DNA of 64,000 nt from Amycolatopsis cihanbeyliensis. GTDB lineage: Bacteria; Actinomycetota; Actinomycetes; Mycobacteriales; Pseudonocardiaceae. The position numbers and the translations under genes were made by a program. Below the pieces are notes generated by a model. The model saw only the letters and a program-made list of their open reading frames with translations. It was not told where the DNA came from and ran no database searches. Shown here in pieces: positions 32,801 to 41,733 of the stretch (position 1 is the stretch's first letter; each line of letters begins with the position of its first letter). Location: contig NZ_VFML01000002.1 of the NCBI RefSeq assembly GCF_006715045.1, forward strand, positions 62,001-126,000, in the 5' to 3' direction.

Positions 32801-33631
32801 ATGGGCAACGGTGCAGCGGGCGAGGGTGTGGCCGGGACGCCGGCCCGCGGCGCCGTGCGGGACGCCCTCGCCCAGGCGGGCCTGCTGCTGGGTTTCGCGG
32901 TGCGCGCGGGCGGGGCCACCGTCCGGGTGCTCGCCCGCCGCAGGCTGTCGGTGCGGGAGTTGCTGGAACAGTCCTGGTTCCTCGCCGTGGTGACCACGGT
33001 GCCCGCCCTGCTGGTGACCATCCCACTCGGCGTGGTGGTCGCGCTCAACGTCGGTTCCATGGCCGGGCAGTTGGGCGCGGAGGGCTACGGCGGTGCCGTG
33101 GTCGCGTTCGTGATCGTCGCGCAGGCCTCCCCCCTGGTCTGCGCGCTGATGATCTCCGGGGTCGGCGGTTCCGCGATGTGTGCCGACCTCGGCGCGCGCA
33201 CCATCCGCGAGGAGGTCGACGCGATGGAGGTCATGGGCGTCCCGGCGATGGAACGCTTCGTGGTCCCCAGGATCCTGGCCGCCGTCGTGGTCACCGGCCT
33301 GCTCGCCTGCCTGGTGATGGCGGTGGGAATCGGCGCGAGCTTCGCGTTCCAGGTGACCGTGCTCGGGGATTCGCCCGGCAGTTTCCTCGGCACCCTGACC
33401 CAGTTCTCCCGGGTGGAGGACTTCCTGGTCGCCGAGGTGAAGGCGGTCGCGTTCGCGGTGCTCGCGGCGCTGGTCTCCTGCTTCAAGGGCCTCACAGCCA
33501 GGGGCGGTCCGAGCGGCGTCGGCGACGCGGTGAACGAGGCCGTGGTGCTGTCCTTCATCCTCGTCTTCCTCGCCAACACCGTGCTCACCGAGCTGTATGC
33601 CGCGCTCGTGCCGGCCCGCGGAGCGTACTGA
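32801..33631 (+). CDS. yrbEA: YrbE/MlaE-type ABC permease of the Mce system
   Basis: A 276-residue permease, one of two YrbE proteins that form the membrane channel of an Mce lipid importer. It has about five or six membrane segments. The conserved MlaE segment is FVIVAQASPLVCALMISGVGGSAMCADLGARTIREEVDAMEVMGV (cited in parts: GSAMCADLGARTI, EEVDAMEVMGV), with the ATPase-contact EExDAxExMG pattern. It is the first gene of the operon, and TGATG links its stop to the next start. The MceG ATPase is not in the window. Confidence 0.93.
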   Translation: MGNGAAGEGVAGTPARGAVRDALAQAGLLLGFAVRAGGATVRVLARRRLSVRELLEQSWFLAVVTTVPALLVTIPLGVVVALNVGSMAGQLGAEGYGGAVVAFVIVAQASPLVCALMISGVGGSAMCADLGARTIREEVDAMEVMGVPAMERFVVPRILAAVVVTGLLACLVMAVGIGASFAFQVTVLGDSPGSFLGTLTQFSRVEDFLVAEVKAVAFAVLAALVSCFKGLTARGGPSGVGDAVNEAVVLSFILVFLANTVLTELYAALVPARGAY

Positions 33632-34482
33632 TGGCGGTGCGTCCCTTCGGTTCCTACCCGGCACGGGCCGCCCGACCGGTGGCCGAGGGGCTCGCCGGTC
33701 TCGGCAGGCACACCACCTTCTACGGCAAGGTGGTGCTGCACCTGCCCGGGGCGCTGCTGCGGTACTGGCGGCACGTGCTGCGCCTGGTCGGCGAGATCAG
33801 TTTCGGCTCGGCCTCGCTGCTGGCAGGCGGCGGCACCATCGGCGTGGTCTTCGCGATGTCCGCCGTCGCCAGCACCCAGATCGGGCTGGAAGGCTACCGC
33901 GGCCTCGAACTGATCGGGCTCGCCCCGATGACCGGCGTGATGTCCGCGCTGGTGAACACCAGGGAGATCGCCCCCGTGGTGGCCAGCATCGCGCTGGCCG
34001 CCAAGGTCGGCACCGGGTTCACCGCGCAGCTCGGCGCGATGCGGATCTCCGACGAGATCGACGCGCTGGAGACCATGGCCGTGCCCTCGCTGCCGTTCCT
34101 GGTCAGCACCAGGATGGCCGCGGCCTTCCTCTCCGTGGTGCCGCTCTACCTGGTCGGGTTGTTCGCCTCCTACGCGGCGACCGGCCTTGCCGTCGTCGGG
34201 ATCAAGGGGCAGTCGTCCGGCACCTACGACTACTACTTCCACCTGCTGCTCACGCCGGGCGACGTGCTGTACTCGCTGCTGAAAGCGGTGATCTTCGCGT
34301 TGCTCATCACCCTCGTCCACTGTGGATACGGCTACTACGCCACCGGCGGCCCGGAAGGCGTGGGCAGGGCGGCAGGCAGGGCGCTGCGCACCAGCATCGT
34401 CGCCGTCACCGCGCTCGACGTGCTGCTCACCATCGCGTTCTGGGGCCTGCGGCCCACCCTGCCCGGGTTGGGAGGCTCCTGA
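33631..34482 (+). CDS. yrbEB: YrbE/MlaE-type ABC permease of the Mce system
   Basis: The second permease, 283 residues, pairs with YrbEA. It shows the family's NTREIAPVVASIALAAKVG and the contact loop ISDEIDALETMAVPSLPFLV, plus about five membrane helices. Start ATG 33631 overlaps the preceding stop by one base, and its own TGA overlaps the mceA ATG. Such tight packing means the two permeases and Mce proteins are made in fixed proportion. Nothing unusual is seen in it apart from a high glycine content near the N-terminal amphipathic helix. Confidence 0.93.
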   Translation: MAVRPFGSYPARAARPVAEGLAGLGRHTTFYGKVVLHLPGALLRYWRHVLRLVGEISFGSASLLAGGGTIGVVFAMSAVASTQIGLEGYRGLELIGLAPMTGVMSALVNTREIAPVVASIALAAKVGTGFTAQLGAMRISDEIDALETMAVPSLPFLVSTRMAAAFLSVVPLYLVGLFASYAATGLAVVGIKGQSSGTYDYYFHLLLTPGDVLYSLLKAVIFALLITLVHCGYGYYATGGPEGVGRAAGRALRTSIVAVTALDVLLTIAFWGLRPTLPGLGGS

Positions 34483-35759
34483 TGCGGGCCGCACGGAAGG
34501 ACATCGGCAGGGCCGGGCTGGCCCTGCGCGGCCTCGCGGCCGCGGTGGTGATGGCGGTGGCCGCGGGCACCACGGTCGCACTGGGCAACGGCGCCTTCGA
34601 CGGTGACCCGCTGGTGCATGCCACGCTGCCGGCCTCGGCGGGTCCGGTACGGGACGGTTCGCCCGTGCGGTACCGCGGGATCACCGTGGGCACGTTGGCC
34701 GCGGTGGAGGGCGGCGCCGCGTTGCGGCTGCGGATGGACCCGGAACGCCTCGGCCAGGTACCCGGCAACGTGCGGGTCCGGCTGCTGCCCCGCAGCCTGT
34801 TCGGCGACCAGTACGTCGACCTCGGCCTTCCGGAGGGGACGCCGCCACGGGGCAGGCTGGCCGGGGGTGCACGGCTGCGGCCGGACACCTCCGGTGGCAC
34901 CGTCCGGCTGTATGCCGCCTACACCCGGCTGTACGACCTGATCGCCGAGCTGCGTCCGGCGCAGTTGCAGGTCGCCCTCGGCACGGTGGCCGACACCCTG
35001 CGCGGGCGCGGGCGGGAGCTCGGCGCCATGATCGACGAGGCGGGCGCGCTGGCCGCCGAGTCCGGCCCCCTGCTGGACACCCTCGGCACGGACCTGGAGA
35101 CGGTCGCCGGGCTCGGCCGTGACCTGGCCGCGGCCGTCCCGGACCTGATGCACTCGCTGGACGACGCGGTCGCCCTTTCCCGCACGGTGGTGGCGAAGCG
35201 GCAGTCGCTGCGCGACCTGCTCGCCGCGGGTATCGACCTGACAACCCGGTCCGAGCGGCTGCTCGTGGACAACGCCGACCGGGTCATCCGGCTGGCCAGG
35301 GCCACCGGGCCGCTCGCCGCGGCACTCGGCCGTCACCCGGGCGCCGCCCGGGACACCATGGACGCCGCGGGCTTCTTCCTGGACGGCGCCAAGCGCGCGT
35401 TCTCCACCGGCCGGTTCGCCATCGAGGCGGCACTCACCCTGGACGACCCGCACCCCTACACCGCGGCCGACTGCCCGCGCTATCCCGGCATGGCCGGCCC
35501 GAACTGCGGGCAACCGGCCCCACCCGAACGCGCGGAGCCCGCGGAAGCCGGGAGCTCGGCGCCACCCGAGGCCCCCGCGGAGCCGGAGCGGGCCGGCGGC
35601 AAGACCGGCCCGGTGGGCGGGCAGGCCGAGCAGGAGACCATGCGCCGGCTGGGGCCGCTGCTTCCCGAAGCCGGGGACGGCATCCCCGCGCCCTCGACCG
35701 ACCTGCTGTCCCTGCTGCTCGGCCCGCTGCTGCGCGGAACCCGGGTGGTGGTGCCGTGA
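34482..35759 (+). CDS. mceA: Mce family protein MceA
   Basis: A 425-residue Mce protein: an N-terminal membrane anchor, then an MlaD domain (GPVRDGSPVRYRGITVGTLAAV, PRSLFGDQYVDL) and a long helical region forming part of the hexameric tunnel. The C-terminal 100 residues are Pro/Glu/Ala-rich (PPERAEPAEAGSSAPPEAP) and probably disordered, reaching outside. It is the first of six Mce subunits that carry lipids across the envelope to the YrbE channel. GTGA couples it to mceB. The extended tail is longer than typical MceA tails. Confidence 0.9.
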   Translation: MRAARKDIGRAGLALRGLAAAVVMAVAAGTTVALGNGAFDGDPLVHATLPASAGPVRDGSPVRYRGITVGTLAAVEGGAALRLRMDPERLGQVPGNVRVRLLPRSLFGDQYVDLGLPEGTPPRGRLAGGARLRPDTSGGTVRLYAAYTRLYDLIAELRPAQLQVALGTVADTLRGRGRELGAMIDEAGALAAESGPLLDTLGTDLETVAGLGRDLAAAVPDLMHSLDDAVALSRTVVAKRQSLRDLLAAGIDLTTRSERLLVDNADRVIRLARATGPLAAALGRHPGAARDTMDAAGFFLDGAKRAFSTGRFAIEAALTLDDPHPYTAADCPRYPGMAGPNCGQPAPPERAEPAEAGSSAPPEAPAEPERAGGKTGPVGGQAEQETMRRLGPLLPEAGDGIPAPSTDLLSLLLGPLLRGTRVVVP

Positions 35760-36757
35760 AGCAGCGAATCGTCCTGGTCAAGCTGGCCGCGTTCGTCCTC
35801 AGCTGCGTGCTCGCCGCCGTGCTGGTGATCAACACGCTCACCGACCCGTTGCCCGGCCGCACCGTCAGCTACCACGCCGTGTTCACCGACGCGCACGGGC
35901 TGCGGCCCGGCTCCGAGGTGTCGGTGGCCGGAGTGCGGGTCGGCACGGTCACCGAGCTGCGGCTGCGGGACGGGCGTGCGCTGGTCACCTTCGAGGTCGC
36001 CACCGCCCAGCACGTCCCGGCCGGGGCGCTGGCCGTGATCCGCTACGCCGACCTGCTCGGTGCCCGCTACCTCGCGGTCACCGAGGGCGAGCCGGGCGGG
36101 GGCGAGCTCGCGCCCGGCTCCACCATCCCGGTGCAGCGTACCCGCCCCGCGCTCGACCTGACCGCGCTGTTCAACGGGTTCAAGCCGCTGTTCGACTCCG
36201 TCGAGCCCGCGGAGGTCAACCAGCTGGCGAGGGAGATCGCGGCGGTGTTCCACGGCCGCACCGGCTCGCTCGACGGGCTGCTCAGCAAGGTGGTGTCGGT
36301 GACCTCCACGCTCGCGGGCAAGGACGAGGTGCTCGGCGAGGTGCTGGAGAACCTCACCGGGGTGCTGGACACCATGCGGGACCACCGCACCGACCTGCGT
36401 TCCCTGATCGGCAGCCTGGCCGAGCTGACCTCGGCCGCGGCGCAGTCCCGCGAGCGGATCGCCGGTGCGCTGGACAGCGGCGCCGCGCTGGCCGGCTCGC
36501 TCACCCGCCTGCTCGGCGACCTCGGCCCGCGACTGTCCTCGGACGTGCGGGCCCTGCGCGAGGTGACCGGCACGATGGCGGCCAACCGGGAGGAGTTCGA
36601 GGTACTGCTGCGGGAGGCGCCGGAGTTTGTCTCCACCCTCGGCCGCACTCTCGACTACGGCTCCTGGGTCAACGTCTACGTCTGCAACCTCGGCGTCACC
36701 ATCGGCGGGGAACCGATCGAGCTCGGTGCGGGTCCGCATTCGGAGGTGTGCCGATGA
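35756..36757 (+). CDS. mceB: Mce family protein MceB
   Basis: A 333-residue Mce subunit. The N-terminal anchor is LVKLAAFVLSCVLAAVLVIN; the MlaD domain has HGLRPGSEVSVAGVRVGTVTEL and LLGARYLAVTEG, then a coiled helical stretch from about residue 140 to 300. It has a single cysteine pair near the end (YVCNLG, SEVCR), common in MceB and perhaps disulfide-bonded. GTG 35756 overlaps the mceA stop. It should be one of the six chains of the lipid tunnel spanning the envelope. Confidence 0.92.
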   Translation: MKQRIVLVKLAAFVLSCVLAAVLVINTLTDPLPGRTVSYHAVFTDAHGLRPGSEVSVAGVRVGTVTELRLRDGRALVTFEVATAQHVPAGALAVIRYADLLGARYLAVTEGEPGGGELAPGSTIPVQRTRPALDLTALFNGFKPLFDSVEPAEVNQLAREIAAVFHGRTGSLDGLLSKVVSVTSTLAGKDEVLGEVLENLTGVLDTMRDHRTDLRSLIGSLAELTSAAAQSRERIAGALDSGAALAGSLTRLLGDLGPRLSSDVRALREVTGTMAANREEFEVLLREAPEFVSTLGRTLDYGSWVNVYVCNLGVTIGGEPIELGAGPHSEVCR

Positions 36758-37749
36758 CGGGCGGGATACCGCCACGCCGCGGGCCGGTCCGGGACGGCGC
36801 CATCGGTGCCGTGGTACTGCTGCTCGTGGTCGCGCTGGCGATCGCCGTGCCCCGGCTGTCCTTCCGCGCCGCCACCCACGCCTACTCCGCCGAGTTCGGC
36901 AACGCCGCCGGACTCACCTCGGGAGACCAGGTGTACGTGGCAGGTGTGCCGGCGGGCCGGGTCACCGGTGTCGCGCTGGCCGGGGACCGGGTGCGGGTGG
37001 ATTTCCGGCTGGACAGCGGGCAACCGCTCGGCGCGGGCAGCGGCGCCGCGGTCAAGCTCGGCACCATCCTCGGCACCCGCTACCTCTCCGTCCGGCCCGC
37101 CGGCGAGGGGGCGCTGCCCGCGGGCGGAACCATCCCGCTGGAACGGACCTCGGTGCCGTACAGCCTGAACGATATCGGGACACGGGCGGCGGACACCGCG
37201 CAGGCATTCGACCTTCCCGCACTGCGGCGAATGATCGAGGCGCTACGGCGACACACCCCGGACGGCGAACTGCTCGGCAAGGCACTGGACGGGGTCGGCA
37301 GGGCGAGTGAGCTGGTGCGGGCGCACGGCGGCCGGTTCCGCGAGCTGCTGGCCGGGGTGCGCTCGCTGACCTCCACCCTGCTCGACGAGCGCGACACCCT
37401 GACCCGCCTGCTCGGCGACGCCGAACTGGTGGCGGAGTTGCTGTCCTCCCGGCGGGAGACCATCCGCTCGATCATCGCGGGCGTGCACGAGCTGAGCACC
37501 GCGCTGGAGAACCTGCTGCGGGAGAACGAACCACTGCTCGGGCCGCTGCTGGCTGACCTGCACACGATCACCGACACGCTCAGCCGCAACGCCGAGGCGA
37601 TCGGCGAGACCCTGCGGCTGCTCGGCCCGGCCAGCCGTTACCTCGCCGACGCCACCGGCAACGGCCCATGGGGTGACGTCTCCGCCCCCGCCGGGCCCCT
37701 GCCGGACAACCTGCTGTGTGTCGCCGGACTGCTCGGAGGCTGCCGATGA
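36754..37749 (+). CDS. mceC: Mce family protein MceC
   Basis: A 331-residue Mce subunit, ATG 36754 overlapping the mceB stop. Anchor GAVVLLLVVALAIAVP; MlaD core TSGDQVYVAGVPAGRVTGVAL and LGTILGTRYLSVRPAG; then helices with heptad-like spacing (RELLAGVRSLTSTLLDERDTL in parts). The C-terminal PLPDNLLCVAGLLGGCR resembles the cysteine end of MceB. It belongs to the same hexamer. No domain is missing, and its length is usual for MceC of this type, which lacks a long proline tail. Confidence 0.91.
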   Translation: MTGGIPPRRGPVRDGAIGAVVLLLVVALAIAVPRLSFRAATHAYSAEFGNAAGLTSGDQVYVAGVPAGRVTGVALAGDRVRVDFRLDSGQPLGAGSGAAVKLGTILGTRYLSVRPAGEGALPAGGTIPLERTSVPYSLNDIGTRAADTAQAFDLPALRRMIEALRRHTPDGELLGKALDGVGRASELVRAHGGRFRELLAGVRSLTSTLLDERDTLTRLLGDAELVAELLSSRRETIRSIIAGVHELSTALENLLRENEPLLGPLLADLHTITDTLSRNAEAIGETLRLLGPASRYLADATGNGPWGDVSAPAGPLPDNLLCVAGLLGGCR

Positions 37750-38840
37750 CCCGCTCCCCGGCCAGGTTGCTCAGCGTCGCCTGCGTGCTTGCCCTGCTCG
37801 CCGCGCTCGGCTGGTACTCCTTCCTCCGCCCGCGGCCCGCGCTGCACCTTTCCGCCGATTTCGCCGCAGCGGACGGGATATTCCCCGGCAGCAGGGTCGC
37901 CGTACTCGGGGTGCCGGTCGGCACCGTCGAGTCGGTCACGCCGCGCGGCGCGAGCGTGCGGATCGCGATGAGCCTGCCCGCCGAGACCTCGGTCCCCCGG
38001 GACGCCCGGGCGTACATCATGAACCCCGCTGTGGTCAGCGACCGGTTCGTCGAGCTCGCACCCGCGCACACCACCGGGCCCACGCTGCCCGACGGCGCGG
38101 TGATCCCGCTCGGGCGCACCCACTCCCCGATCACCTTCGACCGGCTCACCCGGTCGCTGGATGAGTTGCTCACCGCGCTGGGCCCGGACGGTGCGAACTC
38201 GGACGGCGGGCTGGGCGAACTCCTGCACGGCACCGCTCGGGCGCTCGAGGGCAACGGCGGCAGGCTACGGGACGCCATCGCGGCGGTCACCCAGGCCACC
38301 GACGTCCTCGCCGGCGGAACGGGCGACCTCGGGGCGGTACTGGACAATGTGGACAAATTGACCAGTGCACTCGCCGAACACAAGTCCACAGTGGATGCTC
38401 TGGCGCGCACTGTCGGCACGGCGGCCACGGACTTCGGCGCGCAGCAGGAGCAGGTGGCCGAGAGCATCGCGGCGCTGTCCTCCGTGCTGGGCAGGCTGGA
38501 CGGCCTGCTGCGCGAGCACGGCGAGCGGCTGACCGGCGACCTGGAAGGGCTGGCCGAGCTGAGCACCACCCTGGTGGGGCGGCAGCGGGAACTCGCCGAG
38601 ACGCTGGACACGCTGCCGCTGGCGCTGGAGAACTTCGGGCGCGCGGTGACCGAGGACGGCAGGCTGCGCATCCGGCTGGACATCTCGACCAACCTGAGCC
38701 AGTTCCCCACCACGGCGAAGCTGTGCGCGCGGATCCCGCTGCCGCTGTGCGAGGGAGCGGGGATCGTCAACCCGGTCCCCTTCCCGCCCGAGTTGCCCGA
38801 GGCGCTCGGCCTGGATGCCGCGCTGAACGGGGGTGGATGA
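37746..38840 (+). CDS. mceD: Mce family protein MceD
   Basis: A 364-residue Mce subunit. Anchor LLSVACVLALLAALGWYSF; MlaD domain DGIFPGSRVAVLGVPVGTVESV and MNPAVVSDRFVELAP; then a long helical region (NVDKLTSALAEHKSTVDAL). The C-terminus ends in CARIPLPLCEGAGIVNP, again with a cysteine pair. ATG 37746 overlaps the mceC stop by four bases. It completes the series of near-equal subunits before the lipoprotein MceE. Confidence 0.91.
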   Translation: MTRSPARLLSVACVLALLAALGWYSFLRPRPALHLSADFAAADGIFPGSRVAVLGVPVGTVESVTPRGASVRIAMSLPAETSVPRDARAYIMNPAVVSDRFVELAPAHTTGPTLPDGAVIPLGRTHSPITFDRLTRSLDELLTALGPDGANSDGGLGELLHGTARALEGNGGRLRDAIAAVTQATDVLAGGTGDLGAVLDNVDKLTSALAEHKSTVDALARTVGTAATDFGAQQEQVAESIAALSSVLGRLDGLLREHGERLTGDLEGLAELSTTLVGRQRELAETLDTLPLALENFGRAVTEDGRLRIRLDISTNLSQFPTTAKLCARIPLPLCEGAGIVNPVPFPPELPEALGLDAALNGGG

Positions 38841-39886
38841 TGGGCGGCCGGTTCCGGCGGGGTCTCGCCCTGCTCCTGGCGCTGGCGCCACTGCTCGCGG
38901 GCTGCGGGTTCAGCCTGCACAACGCCGGGTTCGGCGGCACCTCCGGCCCGGCGTACCGGGTGACCGTGTCCTTCACCGACGTGGCAGGCCTTCCGGTCGG
39001 CGGGGTGGTGCGGATCGGGCAGGCCGAGGTCGGGCGGGTCGCCGGCATCCGCACGCGGGACTTCCACGCGCTGGCCGAGCTGGACATCCACGCCGGCGTC
39101 GAGTTGCCCGCGGGCACCAGGGCGCGGCTGGAGCTGACCTCCGCCCTGGGTGAGCAGTTCGTGGCGCTGGAACCGCCGGACGCCGGGAACGCCGGGCGCC
39201 CGCTGACCGACGGCGCGCTGATCCCGCTGGAGCGCACCAGCCGCGGCCCCGATGTGGAGAACACCCTCGCCGCGGTGGGCGCTCTGCTGAACGGGTCCGG
39301 GATCGACCAGCTGCGCACCATCGTGACCGAGGCGAACGCCGCACTCGGCGGCCGTGCGGGCACCGTCCGCGACCTGCTCACCAGGCTCGACTCCGTACTA
39401 TCCACAGTGGATGCGCATGGCGATGAGATCACCGTGACCATCGACGCGATGCACACCCTGTCCACCCGGCTCGCCGAGGGCAGGCCGACCATCGAGGCGG
39501 CGCTGACCGATATCCGGCCCGCGCTGGACGCGCTGCTGGCCGAGCGGGAACGGTTCACCACGCTGCTCGGCGCGCTCGACTCGCTCGGGCGCAATGCCCG
39601 CGGCCTGCTGGACGAGACGGGCACCGCGCTCACCGCGCAGCTACGTGCGCTGCGGCCGGTGCTGGACGACCTGCGTGCCGCGGGCGCCGACCTCGGCGGC
39701 ACCCTGTCCGGGCTGCGCGAGTTCGCCGGCCTGCTGCGGCGGGCGACCCCCGGCGACTACCTCATGCTGGACGGGACGCTGAACGTCCCGCTCACCCTCG
39801 CCGAGATCCTCGACCCTGGGCGGCTGCCCGGTGCGCAGCCGCCCAGGGGGTCCGCGGGCGCGCTGCTGGAAGGAGGGACCCGATGA
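38837..39886 (+). CDS. mceE: Mce family lipoprotein MceE
   Basis: A 349-residue Mce protein with a lipoprotein signal (GLALLLALAPLLAGCGF, lipobox LAGC). The MlaD domain shows VAGLPVGGVVRIGQAEVGRVAGI and LTSALGEQFVALEPP; then helices to the end. MceE is typically the one lipid-anchored subunit of the set, as here. Two adjacent ATGs (38837, 38840) are possible; the first overlaps the mceD stop. Its own stop overlaps mceF. Confidence 0.92.
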   Translation: MMGGRFRRGLALLLALAPLLAGCGFSLHNAGFGGTSGPAYRVTVSFTDVAGLPVGGVVRIGQAEVGRVAGIRTRDFHALAELDIHAGVELPAGTRARLELTSALGEQFVALEPPDAGNAGRPLTDGALIPLERTSRGPDVENTLAAVGALLNGSGIDQLRTIVTEANAALGGRAGTVRDLLTRLDSVLSTVDAHGDEITVTIDAMHTLSTRLAEGRPTIEAALTDIRPALDALLAERERFTTLLGALDSLGRNARGLLDETGTALTAQLRALRPVLDDLRAAGADLGGTLSGLREFAGLLRRATPGDYLMLDGTLNVPLTLAEILDPGRLPGAQPPRGSAGALLEGGTR

Positions 39887-41082
39887 CCAGCCGCCTCGCC
39901 CTCGTCCAGCTCGCGCTGTTCACCGTGATCGGCCTCGGCTGCGGCTACTACGTGCTGACCGACGTGCTCGGCCCGCAGGGCCTGCGCGCCCCGACCACGG
40001 TGACCGTGCGGATGCCGGACACCGGCGGTCTTGCCGGGGCGGCACAGGTGACCTACCGCGGGGTCGATGTCGGCAGGGTGTCCGGTACCCGCATCGCGGA
40101 CGGCGGCAAGGGGGTCGAGGTCGAGCTGGAGCTCGACCCGCGGGCGCGGATACCGGCCGACAGTGAGGCCGTGGTGACCATGGACAGCCCGATCGCCATC
40201 CTGCGCCTCGACCTGCGACCGGCGGACGAGCACCCGCCGTACCTGACCGACGGCAGCGTGATCGAGGGCGAGAACACCCGCAGGCCGCTACCGCTGGAGA
40301 CCCTGCTGACGGACTTCACCGCGCTGGCCGACAGCCTGCCCACCGAGGACATCGCCGTGCTCGGCGAGGCGCTGGCGACCGGGCTGAACGGGGCCGCGCC
40401 ACAGTTGCGCCGCACCATGGACAACACCGTGGCCCTGCTGCGGTTCGCCACGCAGCGCGGCCCCCAGCTGCGCAGGCTGGCCGGCAACGGCCGGGCGCTG
40501 CTCGGCGACGGCGGCGACCGGTTGCGCCGGCTCACCGCCGCGATGCGGGAACTCACCGGTGGCCTGCGGGCACAGGAACCGGCGTTCAGCGAGCTGCTGG
40601 CGGTCGGGCCGGGGCCCGCCCGCCGGATCGCGGGGATGATGGCGGACAACCAGCCCGCACTGACCACCCTGCTCGGCAACCTGGTGACCACGTCCCAGCT
40701 CGTCGGCGTGCGGGCACCGGCCGTCGAGCAGACGCTGACCTCGCTGCCCGAGACACTCACCGAGCTGGGCGGGATCGTCGAGGGGGACGCGGCGAACTTC
40801 TACCTGGTCGGCACCCAGGGGCCGGTGTGCTATCACCGGACTCCCCGCCGCCCACCGCAGGACACCGCGCCACGCGATCCGGAACTGAACTGGCGGTGCC
40901 CACCGGGTCCCGCGCTCGGCCAGCGGGGCGCGGCGAACGCTCCCCGCCCGGACCCGCCGGCACCTCGTACCTACGACCCGGCCACCGGACGGTCGCTGCC
41001 GTTCGACGTCGGAACCGGCGGGCAGGGCGCCGTGCTCGGCCCGCGTTCCTGGTCCTCGATCCTGCTGCAAGGAGTGCGATGA
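39883..41082 (+). CDS. mceF: Mce family protein MceF
   Basis: A 399-residue last Mce subunit. Anchor LVQLALFTVIGLGCGYYVL; MlaD domain GGLAGAAQVTYRGVDVGRVSG and VTMDSPIAILRLDLRP. The helical region is followed by a proline-rich C-terminus (CYHRTPRRPPQDTAPRDP, PRPDPPAPRTYDPATG) that should extend out of the tunnel. ATG 39883 overlaps mceE. The tail ends with a tyrosine-proline segment found in many MceF proteins. The MlaD zinc-like features seen in some are not obvious. Confidence 0.91.
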   Translation: MTSRLALVQLALFTVIGLGCGYYVLTDVLGPQGLRAPTTVTVRMPDTGGLAGAAQVTYRGVDVGRVSGTRIADGGKGVEVELELDPRARIPADSEAVVTMDSPIAILRLDLRPADEHPPYLTDGSVIEGENTRRPLPLETLLTDFTALADSLPTEDIAVLGEALATGLNGAAPQLRRTMDNTVALLRFATQRGPQLRRLAGNGRALLGDGGDRLRRLTAAMRELTGGLRAQEPAFSELLAVGPGPARRIAGMMADNQPALTTLLGNLVTTSQLVGVRAPAVEQTLTSLPETLTELGGIVEGDAANFYLVGTQGPVCYHRTPRRPPQDTAPRDPELNWRCPPGPALGQRGAANAPRPDPPAPRTYDPATGRSLPFDVGTGGQGAVLGPRSWSSILLQGVR

Positions 41083-41711
41083 TGTCAGCAAGCACAACCC
41101 GGAACCGGCCGTCCCCGCATCCGAGGTCCACAGTAGACAACAAGGTGCCCGCGGAACCGGACGAGCCCACCGCCGAGGAGGCCGCCGAAGAGGCCGCGAG
41201 CGAGGAGCCCGAGCCCGCCCGGCGCACCCGGCGCAGGTTGCCACGGCCGCGCCTGCTGCTCGCCGTGCTCACCCTCGCCGCCCTGCTCGGCGGGTTGACC
41301 TACGCCGGAGTGCAGTACTTCTCGCTGCGTGCCGACCAGGCGGCGCGAGCCGCGGCGCTGGACGCGGCCAGCCGGTTCGCCACCGACCTGTCGTCATACG
41401 ACTTCAGCGACCTCGAGGGCAACTTCTCCGGTGTCACCGAGAACGCCACCGGACGGTTCGCCGAGCAGTACCGGCAGGTCGGCGCGAACCTGACCGAACT
41501 GATCCAGCAGCACGAGGCGGTGTCCACGGGCTCGGTACTCACCGCGGGCGTGGCCGAAGCGGACAGCAAGCACGCCGTGGTGGTGCTGTTCGTGGACCAG
41601 GAGATCACCAACACCAACAGCCCGAAACCACGTATCGACCGCAACCGGATGCGAATGGCCCTGGTGCACCAGGAGGGCCGCTGGCTGGTCGACGACGTGA
41701 GCCTGCTCTGA
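41079..41711 (+). CDS. Mce-associated membrane protein (Mas)
   Basis: A 210-residue protein with a charged, acidic N-terminus, one membrane helix (LLLAVLTLAALLGGLTYAGVQ), and an extracytoplasmic NTF2-like alpha/beta domain (ATDLSSYDFSDLEGNFSGVTE, LVHQEGRWLVDDVSLL). Mas proteins stabilise or assist Mce complexes. Operons often carry two or more; only one is found here. ATG 41079 overlaps the mceF stop. The acidic stretch EEAAEEAASEEPEPA is unusual in length. Confidence 0.87.
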   Translation: MMSASTTRNRPSPHPRSTVDNKVPAEPDEPTAEEAAEEAASEEPEPARRTRRRLPRPRLLLAVLTLAALLGGLTYAGVQYFSLRADQAARAAALDAASRFATDLSSYDFSDLEGNFSGVTENATGRFAEQYRQVGANLTELIQQHEAVSTGSVLTAGVAEADSKHAVVVLFVDQEITNTNSPKPRIDRNRMRMALVHQEGRWLVDDVSLL

Positions 41712-41733
41712 CCGGAGGCATTCGGAGGTACTG